From Halichoerus grypus (Eukaryota; Chordata; Mammalia; Carnivora; Phocidae), in assembly GCF_964656455.1 (NCBI RefSeq), contig NC_135717.1, positions 17,440,775-17,504,774 on the forward strand: a DNA stretch of 64,000 nucleotides, read 5' to 3'. Positions within the stretch are counted from its first letter, which is position 1; each line of letters begins with the position of its first letter. Below, one piece after another: positions 24,540 to 36,010 of the stretch. A program made the position numbers and the translations under genes. The notes beneath the pieces are model-generated. The model worked only from the letters and a program-made list of their open reading frames with translations, searched no databases and had not been told where the DNA came from.

Positions 24540-25110
24540 TTAGGATGACTCGCAGTACAGTGTGCCAGTTACCAATTTATTGCCTGTTGGCTCCAAATCC
24601 ATTAATTGCTTTGCTTGCTCCTGGAGTTGGAACTGGTAAACATTTTTTTCTTGCCAGTAGAGGGCGTTAGAGGGACACTGTCGGGAAAAGGGGCTTTTCT
24701 TGTTTCTTCTGTGTGTGTCGTGGTTTTTTTGTTTGTTTTCTGCTGGCTGTAGCAGGCAGCACTGCACGGGACACCCAGTGACATTCAACTTCCAGCTTGC
24801 CAGCCCCGATTGGTGGTTCCCTGCCTGGGACAGCCTTAGCCGACCAGCACTTCAGTAGATGCATTTCCTGCTTACGGTACCCCCCCAACACACACACCCC
24901 CCCTCCCCCCTCAACTAGCCTCCACCCACTGGCTATGGACCGCTCAGCCCTGGAGCAACCCAGCAAACTTCTCTCCACCATCCGCTGTGCTGCGGTCACA
25001 TCTCTTCAATAAAGTCTGAATCCCAGTTGCGGGGAGGGCACCCACCTTTTAAGTTTGTTACTTTCTTGGGTACTCTCCCTCAGTCTTTGGTATTTTTTGA
25101 GTTCTCTTTT
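24540..25110 (+). mobile_element. Possible solitary LTR or other dispersed element
   Basis: GC-richer than its surroundings, with a 'cttcaataaagtctgaatcc' polyadenylation-like phrase at about 25,004-25,023 that resembles an LTR R/U5 border. I see no convincing TG...CA ends or flanking duplication, so this is tentative. Confidence 0.3.
24654..24667 (+). promoter_or_regulatory. CTCF-like motif
   Basis: ccagtagagggcgt fits the CTCF core CCASYAGRKGGCRS at 13 of 14 positions. Prediction by motif only. Confidence 0.4.
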
Positions 25111-25326
25111 ATTTATACTTAGTAGTAATCCCATGTAAATAGTTCATCATTCATTATGTTAAAACTTCCCCGTTTAAATGATTGTTTCTGCCTCATGATT
25201 GAATCCTGATGATTGATACAGAATTAGTACCAAGAGAGGTGCCAGGATATAGATCCACAAGGATGGAATTTGGGGATTTGTTTGGTCATGCCATTGGGTT
25301 CAAACTCCTTGAAAATGGGAAATGGG

Positions 25327-25538
25327 GGGGGGGGGCGTGTGCCTGGGTGGCTCAGTTGGTTCAGCCTCCAACTCTTGGTTTTGTGCCAGGTCATGATCTC
25401 AGGGTCATGAGATTGAGCCTTGAGTAGGACTATGCACTCACCGGGGTCTCTGCTTGAGATTCCCTCCCTCTCCCTCTGCCCCTCTCCTGCTCAGGCTCTC
25501 TCTCTCTCTCAAATAAATAAATAAAATCCTTTAAAAAA
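25327..25538 (+). mobile_element. SINEC, sense, older subtype
   Basis: Head begins after a G13 run. The body reads 'cctccaactcttggttttg' in place of the usual 'cgtctgccttcggctcag', a diverged subtype. Flanked by near-identical aaatgggaagtggg-like text. Confidence 0.85.
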
Positions 25539-25899
25539 ATGGGAAGTGGGATGTTAGTAATCCATGATGTACGGTAGTGTCACAGTTAATCAAAATGTCA
25601 CCTGTGGCTTATTTGATGAGTACGCATTAACTAAAGCATGTGTTTTGGGAGCCCGAGTGGCTATTGCATTTGACTGTTGTATCAGTAATGATAACTATGA
25701 GGACTGAACTGTGGGATGAATTCATCTAAGTGCACTGGATGTTTACAGAGGGAAAATGACAAACTCAGGTCCTTTAACTCTCAGGTCCCTGTCATGGTCT
25801 CAGGACCAGAGAGCTTCCATGACAACTAAAATTACCTGTTTTTTCCTGTAGCCACAATGCTAATTTTGCTTAAAATAAAAAAAATAAAACCTGTGTGGA

Positions 25900-27900
25900 G
25901 CATTTCTGCTTTCAGCCAAGATGGAATAACAAGGACCAGATTTACCCTCTCCAAAAGAAATAAAATTCTTTTTTTCACAGAATACACAAAATCATCTATG
26001 TAAAAAAGTCCAGTGAAGTTGGCAAAAGTGCTAGTAGAACCAGTAAGTGAATTTAGCAAGGTTATAGAACACAATATCAACATACAAAAATCAATTGTAC
26101 TTCTGTATTCTAGCAACAATTAAAAATTAAAATGTTTAAAAAACATTTACAAAAGTACCAAACAATGAAATGCTTAGGGATAAACTAACAAAAGATGTGA
26201 AAGACATATGCACTAAAAACTACAAAAAATGAGTAATCTCAACAAATTGAGAGCTATACTTTGCTCATTGATTGGAAGACTCAATATTGTTAAGATAGCA
26301 GTTCTTCTTGAATTGGTCGATGCGATCCAAACTAAATCCCAACAGACGTTCTTGTAGAAATTTACAAGCTATTTCTAAAATATATATGGAAATGCAAAGG
26401 ACCTAGAATAGTCAAAACAACTCTGAAAAACAAGAACAAAGTAGAGGGCTACCACTACAATAGTCTCAAGTCTTGTTATAAAACTACAGTAATCAAAAAC
26501 AATGTAGTCTTGTTGTAAAGACAGACAAACTGATCAGTTAAACAGCATAGGAAATGCAGAAATAAACACACACATATATGGACAACTGACTTTTGACAAA
26601 GTCACTAAAGTAATGCAATGGAGCAAGGGTACCTTTTCAACAAATTATGCTAGAATAATTATTTATCCATATCCCCCACCAAAATACTTTGATCCATATC
26701 TCATTCCATATACAAAAAGTAACTCAAAATGGATGATAGACCTTAATATAAAACTTAAAACTATAAATCTTCCAGAAGAAAACACAGGAGAAAATCTTCG
26801 TGACTTTCAGTTAAGGCAAAGACTTCTTAGATTCAACACCAAAAGGACAATCCATGAAAGGAAAAAAAAAAAGTATAAATTAGACTTCATCAAAATAAAA
26901 AAATGTATGCTCTTCAGAAGGCATTCTTTTTTTTTTTTTTTTTAATGCATTTGAGAGGCAGAGACAGAGAGAGCACAAGCAGGGGGAGAGGCAGAGGGAG
27001 AGGGAGAAGCAGGCTCCCCCCTAAGCCAGAGCCCGACACAGGGCTCCATCCCAAGACCTGGATATCACGACCCCAGCCGGAGGCAGACGCTTAACCAACT
27101 GAGCCACCCAAACACCCCAAAAGGCACTCTTAAGATAAGCTATCAACTGGGAGAAAATCCTTGCAAAGCATATATCTGATTTAGGATGAAGAACTCTCAA
27201 GACTCAACAGGGAAAGCAAACAACCCAATTAAAAGATGGGCAAAAGATTTGAACAGACACTTCACCAAAGAAGGTATATGGATGGAAAATAAGCACATGA
27301 AAATATGGTTTAATTGCAAATAAAACCACAATCAGATAGCACTCTATAACTATCAGAATAACTACAATGTAAAGACTGATCATATCAAACATCAACAAGA
27401 ATGTGGAGCAACTGGAACTGTCAGTAGAAACAGTTTGGTGGTTTCTTAAAAAGTTAACATACACCTACCATATGATCCAGCTATTCCGATTTTAGGTATT
27501 TATCCAGAGAAAAGGAAATATATGTCCACGCAAAAATTTACACATGAATGTTCATGGAAACTTTATTTGTAAAAGCCAAAAAACTGGAAACAACCCAAAG
27601 ATCCAGCAACAGGTGAATGGATAAGCAAATTGTGATATAAACATAAAATGGAATACTACTCCACAATAAAAAAGGAGGAACTATTGATATTCAACAACAT
27701 GGATGAACCTCAAAATAACTGTGCTGAGTGAAAGAAGCCAGACCAAAAACAGTGCAAACTGCATGATTCCATTACATAGAACTCTAGAACATATGTGACT
27801 TCTACCTACCTTGAAAGAAAAAAAAAAAAAGACTGTAAGATACCCATTGAACTCTACCTAAAGGTATACATGCTGACGTATTTAGGGTGAAGTGTATTGA
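25900..27900 (+). mobile_element. L1 ORF2/3' copy, sense, degraded
   Basis: Continuous L1 text ('caacatacaaaaatcaattg', 'aatattgttaagatagcagt', 'gaacagacacttcaccaaag', 'ggaaacaacccaaagatcca') with many stops. A SINE interrupts it at 26,927-27,119. Confidence 0.85.
26927..27119 (-). mobile_element. SINEC, antisense
   Basis: Flanked by aaggcattctt / aaggcactctt. Confidence 0.92.
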
Positions 27901-27993
27901 TTTTATTCAGCTAACTTTGAAATGCATTGAAAAATTATATTACAAAAAAACACTATGATTGATAATTCATCATAAGATGAACTATCCTATGTT

Positions 27994-28029
27994 CATCTAT
28001 CCATCTATCCATGGATAGATGGATAGATG
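27994..28029. repeat. Perfect 36-bp palindrome of ATCT/ATCC units
   Basis: Two 18-bp arms meet at ccatgg with no spacer. catctatccatctatcca on the left is the exact reverse complement of the right arm. Confidence 0.95.
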
Positions 28030-28504
28030 GATACCTATGTGATAACACAAGTATAGTAAAATGTTAATGATAGAATCTTGTTGTGGGTATTCAGATGCTC
28101 ACCATAAATTCCTTTCAGTGATTTTATATTTTTGGAAACTTTCAAGATAAAATGTTGGGGAAAAATGACTAAGACTATGGGTTTGAATGGCTTATTTTTG
28201 AGATACACATAGGATCCAAATAGAGGTGTGAAGTAGGCACTTGAATATATAAGCATGAAGTTCAGGGTATAGATTATGGCTTAAGATATACATTTGTGAT
28301 TCATCAGTGTTTAGATCAGAGGTTGGCAAACTACAGATTGCAAGCCAAATCTAGCTTCCCACCTATTTTTGTATGGCTGTGAACTAAGAATGATTTGTAC
28401 AATTTTAGTTGGTTGAAAAAAAGCAAAAGAAGAATGACGTGAAAATTATACAAAATCCAAATTTCAGTGTCTATCAAGTTTTATTATAAGAATACACACA
28501 CACT

Positions 28505-28693
28505 GGGACGCCTGAGGGGCTCAGTCTGTTGAGCGTCTGCCTTCGGCTCAGGTCATGATCCCAAGGTCCTAGGATTGAGTCCTGCATTGGGCTCCCTGCT
28601 CAGCAGGAGCCTGCTTCTCCCTCTGCCACTCCCCCCTTGAGTGTGCACTCCCTCTCTCTCTCTCTCAAATAAATAAATGAAATCTTTTTAGAA
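28505..28693 (+). mobile_element. SINEC, sense, inside the hAT relic
   Basis: Head 'gggacgcctgaggggctcag', body and tail typical. Confidence 0.92.
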
Positions 28694-28710
28694 AAAAGAA
28701 TTAGCTTCTT

Positions 28711-28932
28711 TTTGAAAGATTATTTATATATTTATTTATTTGAGAGAGAAAGAGAGAAAGAGCAAGCATGAGTAGAGGGAGGAGCAGAGGGAGAGGGAGG
28801 GGGAAAGAATTCCAAGCAGACTCCCTGCTAAATGCAGAGCCCTACGTGGGGCTAGATCTCAGGACCCTGAGATCATGACCAGAGCCAAAATCAAGAGTCG
28901 GATGCTCCACTGATGAGCCACCCAGACACCCC
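28711..28932 (-). mobile_element. SINEC, antisense, inside the hAT relic
   Basis: Flanked by aagaattagcttct on both sides. Confidence 0.93.
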
Positions 28933-29150
28933 TCAAGAATTAGCTTCTATGAATAGACTGGGTGGAAGAACGACAGGCAAAAATATTTTTAAAGAAATTG
29001 AGAAAACACTGATTCATTACAAACTGAAGTGGAATCTGCTAAGATGTGTTACAATTGATGTTGGTAAAAAAATATGTGGAGTAGAAAAAGTCTTGGTTGG
29101 ACAAATTTTCAAAGCTTGTGAATATGTTAGGTGTTTAAAGCCTGTAATTA

Positions 29151-29350
29151 GGGCTCCTGGGTGGCTCAGTCGTTAAGCGTCTGCCTTCAGCTCAGGTCAT
29201 GATCTCAGGGTCCTGGGATCGAGCCCCACATCGGGCTCCCTGCTTGGCGGGAAGCCTGCTTCTCCCTCTCCCACTGCCCCTGCTTGTGTTCCCTCTCTCG
29301 CTGTGTCTCTCTCTGTCAAATAAATAAATAAAATCTTTTAAAAAAAAAAT
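29151..29350 (+). mobile_element. SINEC, sense, near-consensus, inside the hAT relic
   Basis: Target-site duplication aaagcctgtaatta flanks it. Confidence 0.95.
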
Positions 29351-30424
29351 AAAGCCTGTAATTATTAATTGTATTATTCATCAGCAGGTACTTTGCAGAA
29401 ATTATTTGAATGTATTATATGAACTTCATTTGCTCTTGTGGACTTTACCATCATAAACTTTTGCTAGAAACAGAAGCTGAATATTCTGACTTACCCTACC
29501 ACATAGCAATTTGATGTCTTAGCAATATAACATTCTGTTGGGGTTTTTTGAACTCAGGTTTTAGACTGAAATTTTTCTGAATGAGAAGAACCACATTCAG
29601 CCACTACTGTCAAATGCTGAATGGTTTTGGTAACTAGCTTTTGTTGCAGACTTGACAATGTTTCTTAATGAATTCAACCTAAAATTATAAGGCAAAATAG
29701 CACTTATATACATAACTTATACTGCTGTAAAGTAATTTTGGCAACATTGTTTGAATTACAACTAATGTCAAGCTGCTTTATACACAGGATGTCAAAAGTT
29801 AAAACAAAAAGATTTCAATTCCCACAAAAATTTGAAATAGCTGTCTATATTTTCCAGACTCGAACTACAATTCCAGCAGCAATTTTAGGACTTCAATACA
29901 AGTATAAAGGAAGTTTCTGTATTTCAAAATTCATTTGTGTGATTGAGGCAATTCCATTTAACCTTCAATTGGAAGTGATCAAACTGCAATGTGGTGACAT
30001 GCTAAAAAGCAAATATCAAATGAGAAATCTAATAGAATTCTATAAATGTTTTTCAAATGATGAATATGATTAAGTAAAATCATACACTTATGGATTGATA
30101 TCTGTATTTGGCAGTACCCATCTGTGTGAAAGACATTTTTAAACATCATGTTACAAATCAGAATTAACACATAAAGGTTTTGATAGATTTTGATGAGAGG
30201 GAACACTAATTTTGAACATCAGTTAGACAAAATGTTATCGAAACTTCACTTATATCATAAAAATTGTACTCAGTTATTACTCTACTTTTAATCTCACCAA
30301 TAAAAATTATTTTCTTTCTTGTTATACAAGTACCATATAATATCTTCATTTTTGCCTGTTGTCCAAACCTAAAATATTTACTATTTGGCCCTTTACAGAA
30401 AGTATTTGCCGACTCCTGCTCTAG

Positions 30425-30950
30425 AGAATGCAAATAACCCAAAGTGACAGAAAGCAAATCAATGGTTGTTTGGGGATAAAGGAGCATGGAGAAGGGCAGA
30501 TGGGAGAGATTACAAAGAGTGACAAGGAAACTTTTGGCTTGACAAATATGCTCACTATTTCTATTGTGGTGATGGTTTCATTGAATGAAACCGTGAATTT
30601 TTGACATGAATATGTCAAAAAATATCAAATTTTGCACTTTAAGTATGTTCAATTTATTGTATTTTAATTGTACCTTAATTAAGCTGGTTTTAGAAATGAA
30701 TTCTGTGAGCCAATGAATTACAATACCAGTCTCACAAGTTTCTTAGGTGCGGTTCTGGGCACTGATTGAGAAAGAATGGGATCCTGAAACTTGGAATAAG
30801 AATGCCCTATTGAACCATGATGAAACTGAAAATCATGAATACCTGTTTTCTGAGTGCTTGCCAGTATCTTGCCAATGTCTGGGGAGATTAGTGTTCCTTG
30901 CTTGATAACCTCACCTGGGACAGATTCCCTGGAAGAGGACATTCATCCTC
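30425..30950. other. Unassigned intergenic sequence
   Basis: No gene seen. Probably old repeat. 30,700-30,950 may already belong to the ERV-L element that follows. Confidence 0.4.
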
Positions 30951-31950
30951 CTTAAAGCAATCACAACCACTTCCTGTTGCCATTAGACCCATAATAAGGA
31001 TCAAATCTCACTGAACCCAAAAGATTTAGGTGCACACTATAACCCAGGAGGAAATGACTTAATACAGCAAAAGGACTACAAGATTTTGCTAATATATATC
31101 AGCAAATACCTGGAGAATATGTATGGGAGGGGATTCTAAGGGTATTAGGCCAAGCTGAGCAAAATATAGCCCTAGGTTGGGTCAAATTCTTTGATGTAGA
31201 TGCACTTATTAGACAGCCTGGATTTAATGTGTTGGCTCATGCAGATGGAAATGGCCCTAACAATTTACTGAGTACGGTGACTGAGACTCAAACTCAACAG
31301 TGGCCTACCATAATGAAGTTGAGACTCCAGAACTCCCTCCATGTTGTAGAATAAAGAATCCAAAGGGTTAGACTGATAGGAATATTGGAGTAGACTTATC
31401 ATGCACAATCAACATACTTACTTCTAACTGCATTCCACAAGAAATCCTAGAAGACATTTCCTCCACTAAGGCGTTGAGAAATACATTGGTGAGGAAAGCA
31501 CCTGCATTACTGAAAAGCTCTGTCATTGCTCTGTTTGTGTAAGCCAGGTATTCCATGGAGGATTCCCCATGCAATAGGTTCATCAGATGGGCTGCCTGAT
31601 TTCAGTGAGGATAATGGGAACCTGAAGCAGCAGAGGCCAAATGACAGTATATTACCACCAAAGATATGATTGGTTCATCTGCTGAAAAGGGCAGCAGGGA
31701 CATACCAGTAATCAGAATACCTTGGCCCACAGCAAACTTTGGCGGTGGCTAATTGGTCACCATGTTCCTAAGAAAAAATAGATGAGCAGCCTACTAAAAA
31801 GTTGCTTGATCTATATAACAGGGGAAAAAAATCTTCCTCTGGTAGCCAAAATATCTAACTTGAGTCACTAGAGTGGAAAGTCACGGACTCTCCCAGTTTC
31901 TAGACCTAAGTCAGCATAGATTCAGAGCACCTTGATTAAAAGGGAGATTG

Positions 31951-32173
31951 GGGGGGTGGGGCTGGGTGGTGCAGTCAGTTGGGGGCTGACTCTTGGTTTC
32001 GGCTTAGGTTGTGATCGCAGGGTTGCAGGGTCCTGGGAATGAGCCCCACCTTGGGCTCTGCGCTCAGCATGGAGTCGGCCTGGGATTCTCTCTCCCCTCT
32101 CCCTCTGCCCCACCCCACCACATTCTCTCTCTCTCTTTCTCTCTCCCTCTCTCTCTCAGATAAAGCTTTTTTA
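31951..32173 (+). mobile_element. SINEC, sense, old and diverged (first of three in one site)
   Basis: Head 'gctgggtggtgcagtcagtt', long (CT)n body. Preceded by aaaagggagattg at 31,938-31,950. Confidence 0.85.
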
Positions 32174-32188
32174 AAAAGGGAGATTGTG

Positions 32189-32384
32189 AGGGGCGCCTGG
32201 GTGGCTCAGTCGTTAAGCGTCTGCCTTAGGCTCAGGTCATGATCCCGAGGTCCTGGGATCGAGCCCCGCATCGGGCTCCCTGCTCTGCGGGAAGCCTGCT
32301 TCTCCCTCTCCCACTCCCCCTGCTTGTGTTCCCTCTCTCACTGTCTCTGTCAAATAAATAAATAAAATCTTTAAAAAAAAAATA
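32189..32384 (+). mobile_element. SINEC, sense, near-consensus (second of three in one site)
   Basis: Preceded by aaaagggagattg (32,174-32,186) and followed by the same (32,385-32,397). Confidence 0.96.
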
Positions 32385-32399
32385 AAAAGGGAGATTGTG

Positions 32400-32588
32400 G
32401 GGGCACTTGAGTGGCTCAGCCAGTTAAGCGTCTGACTCTTGATTTCAACTCATGATCTCAGGGTCGTGGGAATGAGCCCCCCGCTGCCGGACTCAGCGGG
32501 GAGTCCGCTTCTCTCCCTCTCCCTCTGCCCCTCCCCCTGCCCTTGGGCATTCTCTCTAACAAATAAATAAATAAATCTTTATTTTAAA
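32400..32588 (+). mobile_element. SINEC, sense, diverged (third of three in one site)
   Basis: Subtype with 'cgtctgactcttgatttcaa'. Followed by aaaagggagattg at 32,589-32,601. Confidence 0.93.
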
Positions 32589-33200
32589 AAAAGGGAGATT
32601 GGGTCTCCTTGAGAAAAGAACTGTGGATTGTTTACTAGAATGTGCATTAGAGAAAAGAAAATACCCAGACCTTTTGAGAATTACTAGATACTGGCTCTGA
32701 ATTGATGCTAATTCCTGGGGGATCCAATTGCACTATGGCCCACCAATCAAGGTGGGGGCTTAAGGTGGTCAGGTAATAGATGGATTCTTAGCTCAAGTCC
32801 AACTCACAGGCGGCTCAGCTGATCCACAGTCCCAACCTGTGGTTATTTCCAAGTTCCTGCGAGTGTGATTAGGATAGACATCTATGGCAACAGGCAGGAT
32901 CCCCACATTGGCTCTCTGACCCTTGGAGTGAGAACATTACGGCAGGAAGGGCTAGTGAAAGCCCCTGGAACTCCTACATCCTATTAAGATAGTTAACCAA
33001 AAGCAATGTCACATCCCTTGGGGAACTGCAGAGATTAATGCCATCCTTGAAGACTTGAATGGGCAGGACTTTGACCTGTGCAAGTATCAGGTGGATATTC
33101 AAATTCTTTCATCAGTGTTTTATAGTTTTCAGAGTACAGGTCTTTCCATCTCTTTGGTTAAGTTTATTCCTAGGTATTTTATTATTTTTGGTGCAATTGT

Positions 33201-33415
33201 TTTTTGTTTTTGTTTTTGTTTTTTAATATTTTATTTATTTATTTATTTGACAGAGAGAAACACAGCAAGAGAGGGAACACAAGCAGGGGGAGTGGGAGAG
33301 GGAGAAGCAGGCTTCCTGCCGAGCAGGGAGCCCGATATGGGACTCGATCCCAGGACCCTGGGATCATGACCTGAGCCGAAGGCAGATGCATAACGACTAA
33401 GCCACCCAGGTGCTC
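33201..33415 (-). mobile_element. SINEC, antisense, inside the L1
   Basis: Target-site duplication tatttttggtgcaattgt on both sides. Confidence 0.95.
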
Positions 33416-33597
33416 TATTTTTGGTGCAATTGTAAATGAGGTTGTTTTCTTAATTTCTCCTTCTGCTGTTTCATTATTAGTGTATAGAAATGCAACAGAT
33501 TCCTGTGCATGGATTTTGTATCCTGTGACTTTACTGAATTCATTTATCAGTTCTAGTAATTTTTGTGAAGTCTTTAGGCAAATAATGAAAGTTTTAG

Positions 33598-33785
33598 TGT
33601 GCCTGGGTGGCTCAGTCGGTTAAGCGACTGCCTTCGGCTCAGGTCATGATCCCAGGGTCCTGGGATCAAGTCCCACATGAGACTCTCTGCTCAGCGGGGA
33701 GCCTGCTTCTCCCTCTCTCTCTGCCTCTCCCCCAGCTTGTGCTCTCTCTCTCTCTCAAATAAATAAATAAAATCTTTAAAAAAAT
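33598..33785 (+). mobile_element. SINEC, sense, inside the L1
   Basis: Head gcctgggtggctcagtcggt to the AAATAAATA tail. Confidence 0.93.
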
Positions 33786-33932
33786 ATTTGGTAGAATTCA
33801 CCTGTGAAGCCATCTAGTCCTGGACTCTTGTTTGTTGGGAATTTTTTGATTGCTAATTCAATTTCATCATTGGTAATTGGCCTGTTCAAATTTTCCATTT
33901 CTTCCTTCTTCAGTTTTGGTAGTTTATATGTT

Positions 33933-33971
33933 CCTTTTTTTTTTTTTTTTTAAGATTTCATTTATTTATTT

Positions 33972-34008
<37 letters not shown>

Positions 34009-34086
34009 ACAAGCAGGGGGAGGGGCAGAGGGAGAAGCAGGCTCCCTGCTGAGCAGTGAGCCTGATGTGGGCTCGATCCCAGGACT
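33933..34086 (-). mobile_element. SINEC, antisense, 5'-truncated, inside the L1
   Basis: Ends at 'gggctcgatcccaggact', so the tRNA-like head is missing. The flanking duplication ttggtagtttatatgtt shows it integrated in truncated form. Contains an (AG)n run at about 33,975-34,006. Confidence 0.92.
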
Positions 34087-34515
34087 CTTGGTAGTTTATA
34101 TGTTTCTAGGAGTTTATCCATTTCTTCTAGGTTGTCCAGTTTGTTGGCATATGATTTTTCATAATATTCTCTTATAATTGTTTGCATTTCTGTGGTGTTG
34201 GTTGTTATTTCTCCTTTCATTTGTGATTTTGTTTATTTAAGTCCTCTCTCTCTCTCTTTCTTTCTCTTTTATGAGTCTGGCTAGAGATTTATCAATTTTG
34301 TTGATCTTTTCAAAGATCTGAACAGATCATCTGTTCTATTGTTTTTTAGTTTTTATATCATTTATTTCTGCTCTAATCTTTATTATGTTCTTCCTTCTGC
34401 TGGTTTTGGGTTTTGTTGTTGTTCTTCTAGCTCCTTTAAGTGTAAGTTTAGGTTGTTTATTGGAGATTTTTCTTGCTTCTTGAGGTAGACCTGTATTGCC
34501 ATAAACTTCCCTCTT

Positions 34516-34691
34516 TTTTTTTTTTTTTAAAGATTTTATTTATTTATTCATTAGAGACAGAGAGAGAGAAGCAGAGGGAGAAGCAGGCTCCCAAGGGGCA
34601 GGGAGCCCGATGCGGGACTCGATCCCAGGACCCTGAGATCATGACCTGAGCCGAAGGCAGACGCTTAACCATCTGAGCCACCCAGGCGCCC
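34516..34691 (-). mobile_element. SINEC, antisense, inside the L1
   Basis: Target-site duplication ataaacttccctctt on both sides. Confidence 0.95.
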
Positions 34692-35198
34692 TATAAACTT
34701 CCCTCTTAAAATCGCTTTTGCTGCATCCCAAAGATTTTGGACCATTGTGTTTTCATTTTCATCTGTTCCCATGTAATTTTTAAAAATTTATTCTTTGATT
34801 TCTTGGTTGACCCATTCACTGTTTAGCAGTATGTTATTTAACCTCCATGTATTTGTGCTCTTTCCAGACCTTTTCTTGTGGTTGATTTCTAGCTTCATAG
34901 TGTTGCGGTCAGAAAATATGCGTGGTATGACTTTGATCTTTTTGAATTTGTTGAGACTTGTTTTGCGGCCTAACAATGTGATCTATTCTGGAGAATGTTC
35001 CATGTCAAGATCTCTGGCAATCCTGGGACCCAACCCTACCTGGCAGAAGTCGATTGGAACTGAGAAGCAGGTCCCCCATTTAGGCAGGTGCATGTTCTCC
35101 AGTTTGTCACAGGTGCCTTCTTGCCCCCCTCCTCTTTATTACCAGTCTTTGTCATATAGGCATTTGAGCTTGGGACCCCTCCTCTATTCTGGCCTCTC

Positions 35199-35375
35199 CT
35201 TTTAGATCGAGACTAGGGTCTCAGAGGTCCAATTGCTTACTCTATTTGGTTGAACTAGTAAGAGACAAAGGCACAGCTAGAATTCTTGTCTCCTGGGACA
35301 TATCCTGTGTTCTTTCTGCTACCAGATGCTGCCTCTTCTTGAAAAATGTTTTGAGTGGCTCAGATGGTTAAGCAT
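35199..35375 (+). repeat. Dispersed direct repeat, copy 1 (177 bp)
   Basis: Identical to 36,979-37,155 at a constant offset of 1,780 bp, apart from one C/T difference at 35,208/36,988. Its last ~23 bp are the start of the SINE at 35,353. Confidence 0.97.
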
Positions 35376-35538
35376 CTGCCTTTGGTTCAGGTCATGATCT
35401 CCAGGTCCTGGGATCGAGCCCAGCGTCGGGCTCCCAGCTCAGTGGGGAGTCTGCTTCTCCCTCTTCCTCTGCCTCTCCCCCTGCTTGTGCTCTCTCCCTC
35501 TCTCAAATGAATAAATAAAATCTTTAAAAAAAGAAAAA
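35353..35538 (+). mobile_element. SINEC, sense
   Basis: Head slightly truncated ('gagtggctcagatggttaag'). Target-site duplication gaaaaatgtttt at 35,341-35,352 and 35,539-35,550. Confidence 0.94.
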
Positions 35539-36010
35539 GAAAAATGTTTTGGCATTTATGAAGGAAAATTGTCCTTGTAGGATGTGTGTTGGGGAGAGGT
35601 AGTCGAGTTGACCTTCGTAAGGAATGTTTCAGCTTGTTTTCCCAGCCACTCTCTGACATGTCTTAAGTGAGGAATATGGCCTTATTGTTTTGTATGAATG
35701 GGGTCCTAGTATCATTTGAGCCTCAAACTGGGATTACTCAGATACACTTGGATGAAATTCAGTGAACACTGGTGTACTGCCTCAGGGTACTCTGGAGAGC
35801 TAAAAACTGCTCACCTAATTTATCAATGAGTTTGTGGGTGTTCAATGTATATAATTAGGTGGTTTACGCTTGCTCCTTTCCCTTATTTTAGAGTTTCAAA
35901 TAATTTTTACTTATTTATATGTAAATTCCTTATTTTGAAAATAATTTCAAACTTTACAGGGATGTTGAAAGACTACTACAAAGAACTTCAGTATGAAGTT
36001 TACCCAGAAT

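Larger units (their letters stand above)
28318..30421 (+). mobile_element. hAT-Charlie-type DNA transposon with degraded transposase
   Basis: The ends form an imperfect terminal inverted repeat. The left is cagaggttggcaaactac and the right reads tatttgccgactcctgctct. Between them are pieces of a hAT transposase on the + strand in order. The central catalytic/insertion region (about 28,935-29,148) has LRCVTIDVGKK, equivalent to the family's '(T)TDG' block. The 'IHQQ(A/V)LC' block is at about 29,372-29,397. A C-terminal hAT dimerisation block at about 30,076-30,170 reads YGLISVFGSTHLCERHF before stops. Frameshifts, stops and three SINEs (28,505, 28,711 and 29,151) make it non-functional. Family level (Charlie) is inferred; the exact subfamily is unknown. 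Confidence 0.8.
30950..33055 (+). mobile_element. ERV-L internal remnant (gag-like and protease/RT-start regions)
   Basis: Decayed endogenous retrovirus in + orientation. The left part (about 30,950-31,920) resembles the gag region of ERVL/MaLR elements. The right part (about 32,640-33,055) matches the ERV-L protease, with the retropepsin D-T-G codons near 32,688, and the start of reverse transcriptase. Numerous stops and frameshifts break it, and three SINEs at 31,951-32,588 split it. No LTR was recognised at either end and most of pol is absent. At about 33,060 it abuts an antisense L1. It cannot encode a functional product. Confidence 0.7.
33070..35010 (-). mobile_element. L1 ORF2-region copy, antisense
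   Basis: Reverse ORF2 text: 'cagagtacaggtctttccat', 'gtgactttactgaattcatt', 'gttgatcttttcaaag' and 'gatctattctggagaatgtt'. Four SINEs are inserted in it. Confidence 0.88.
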
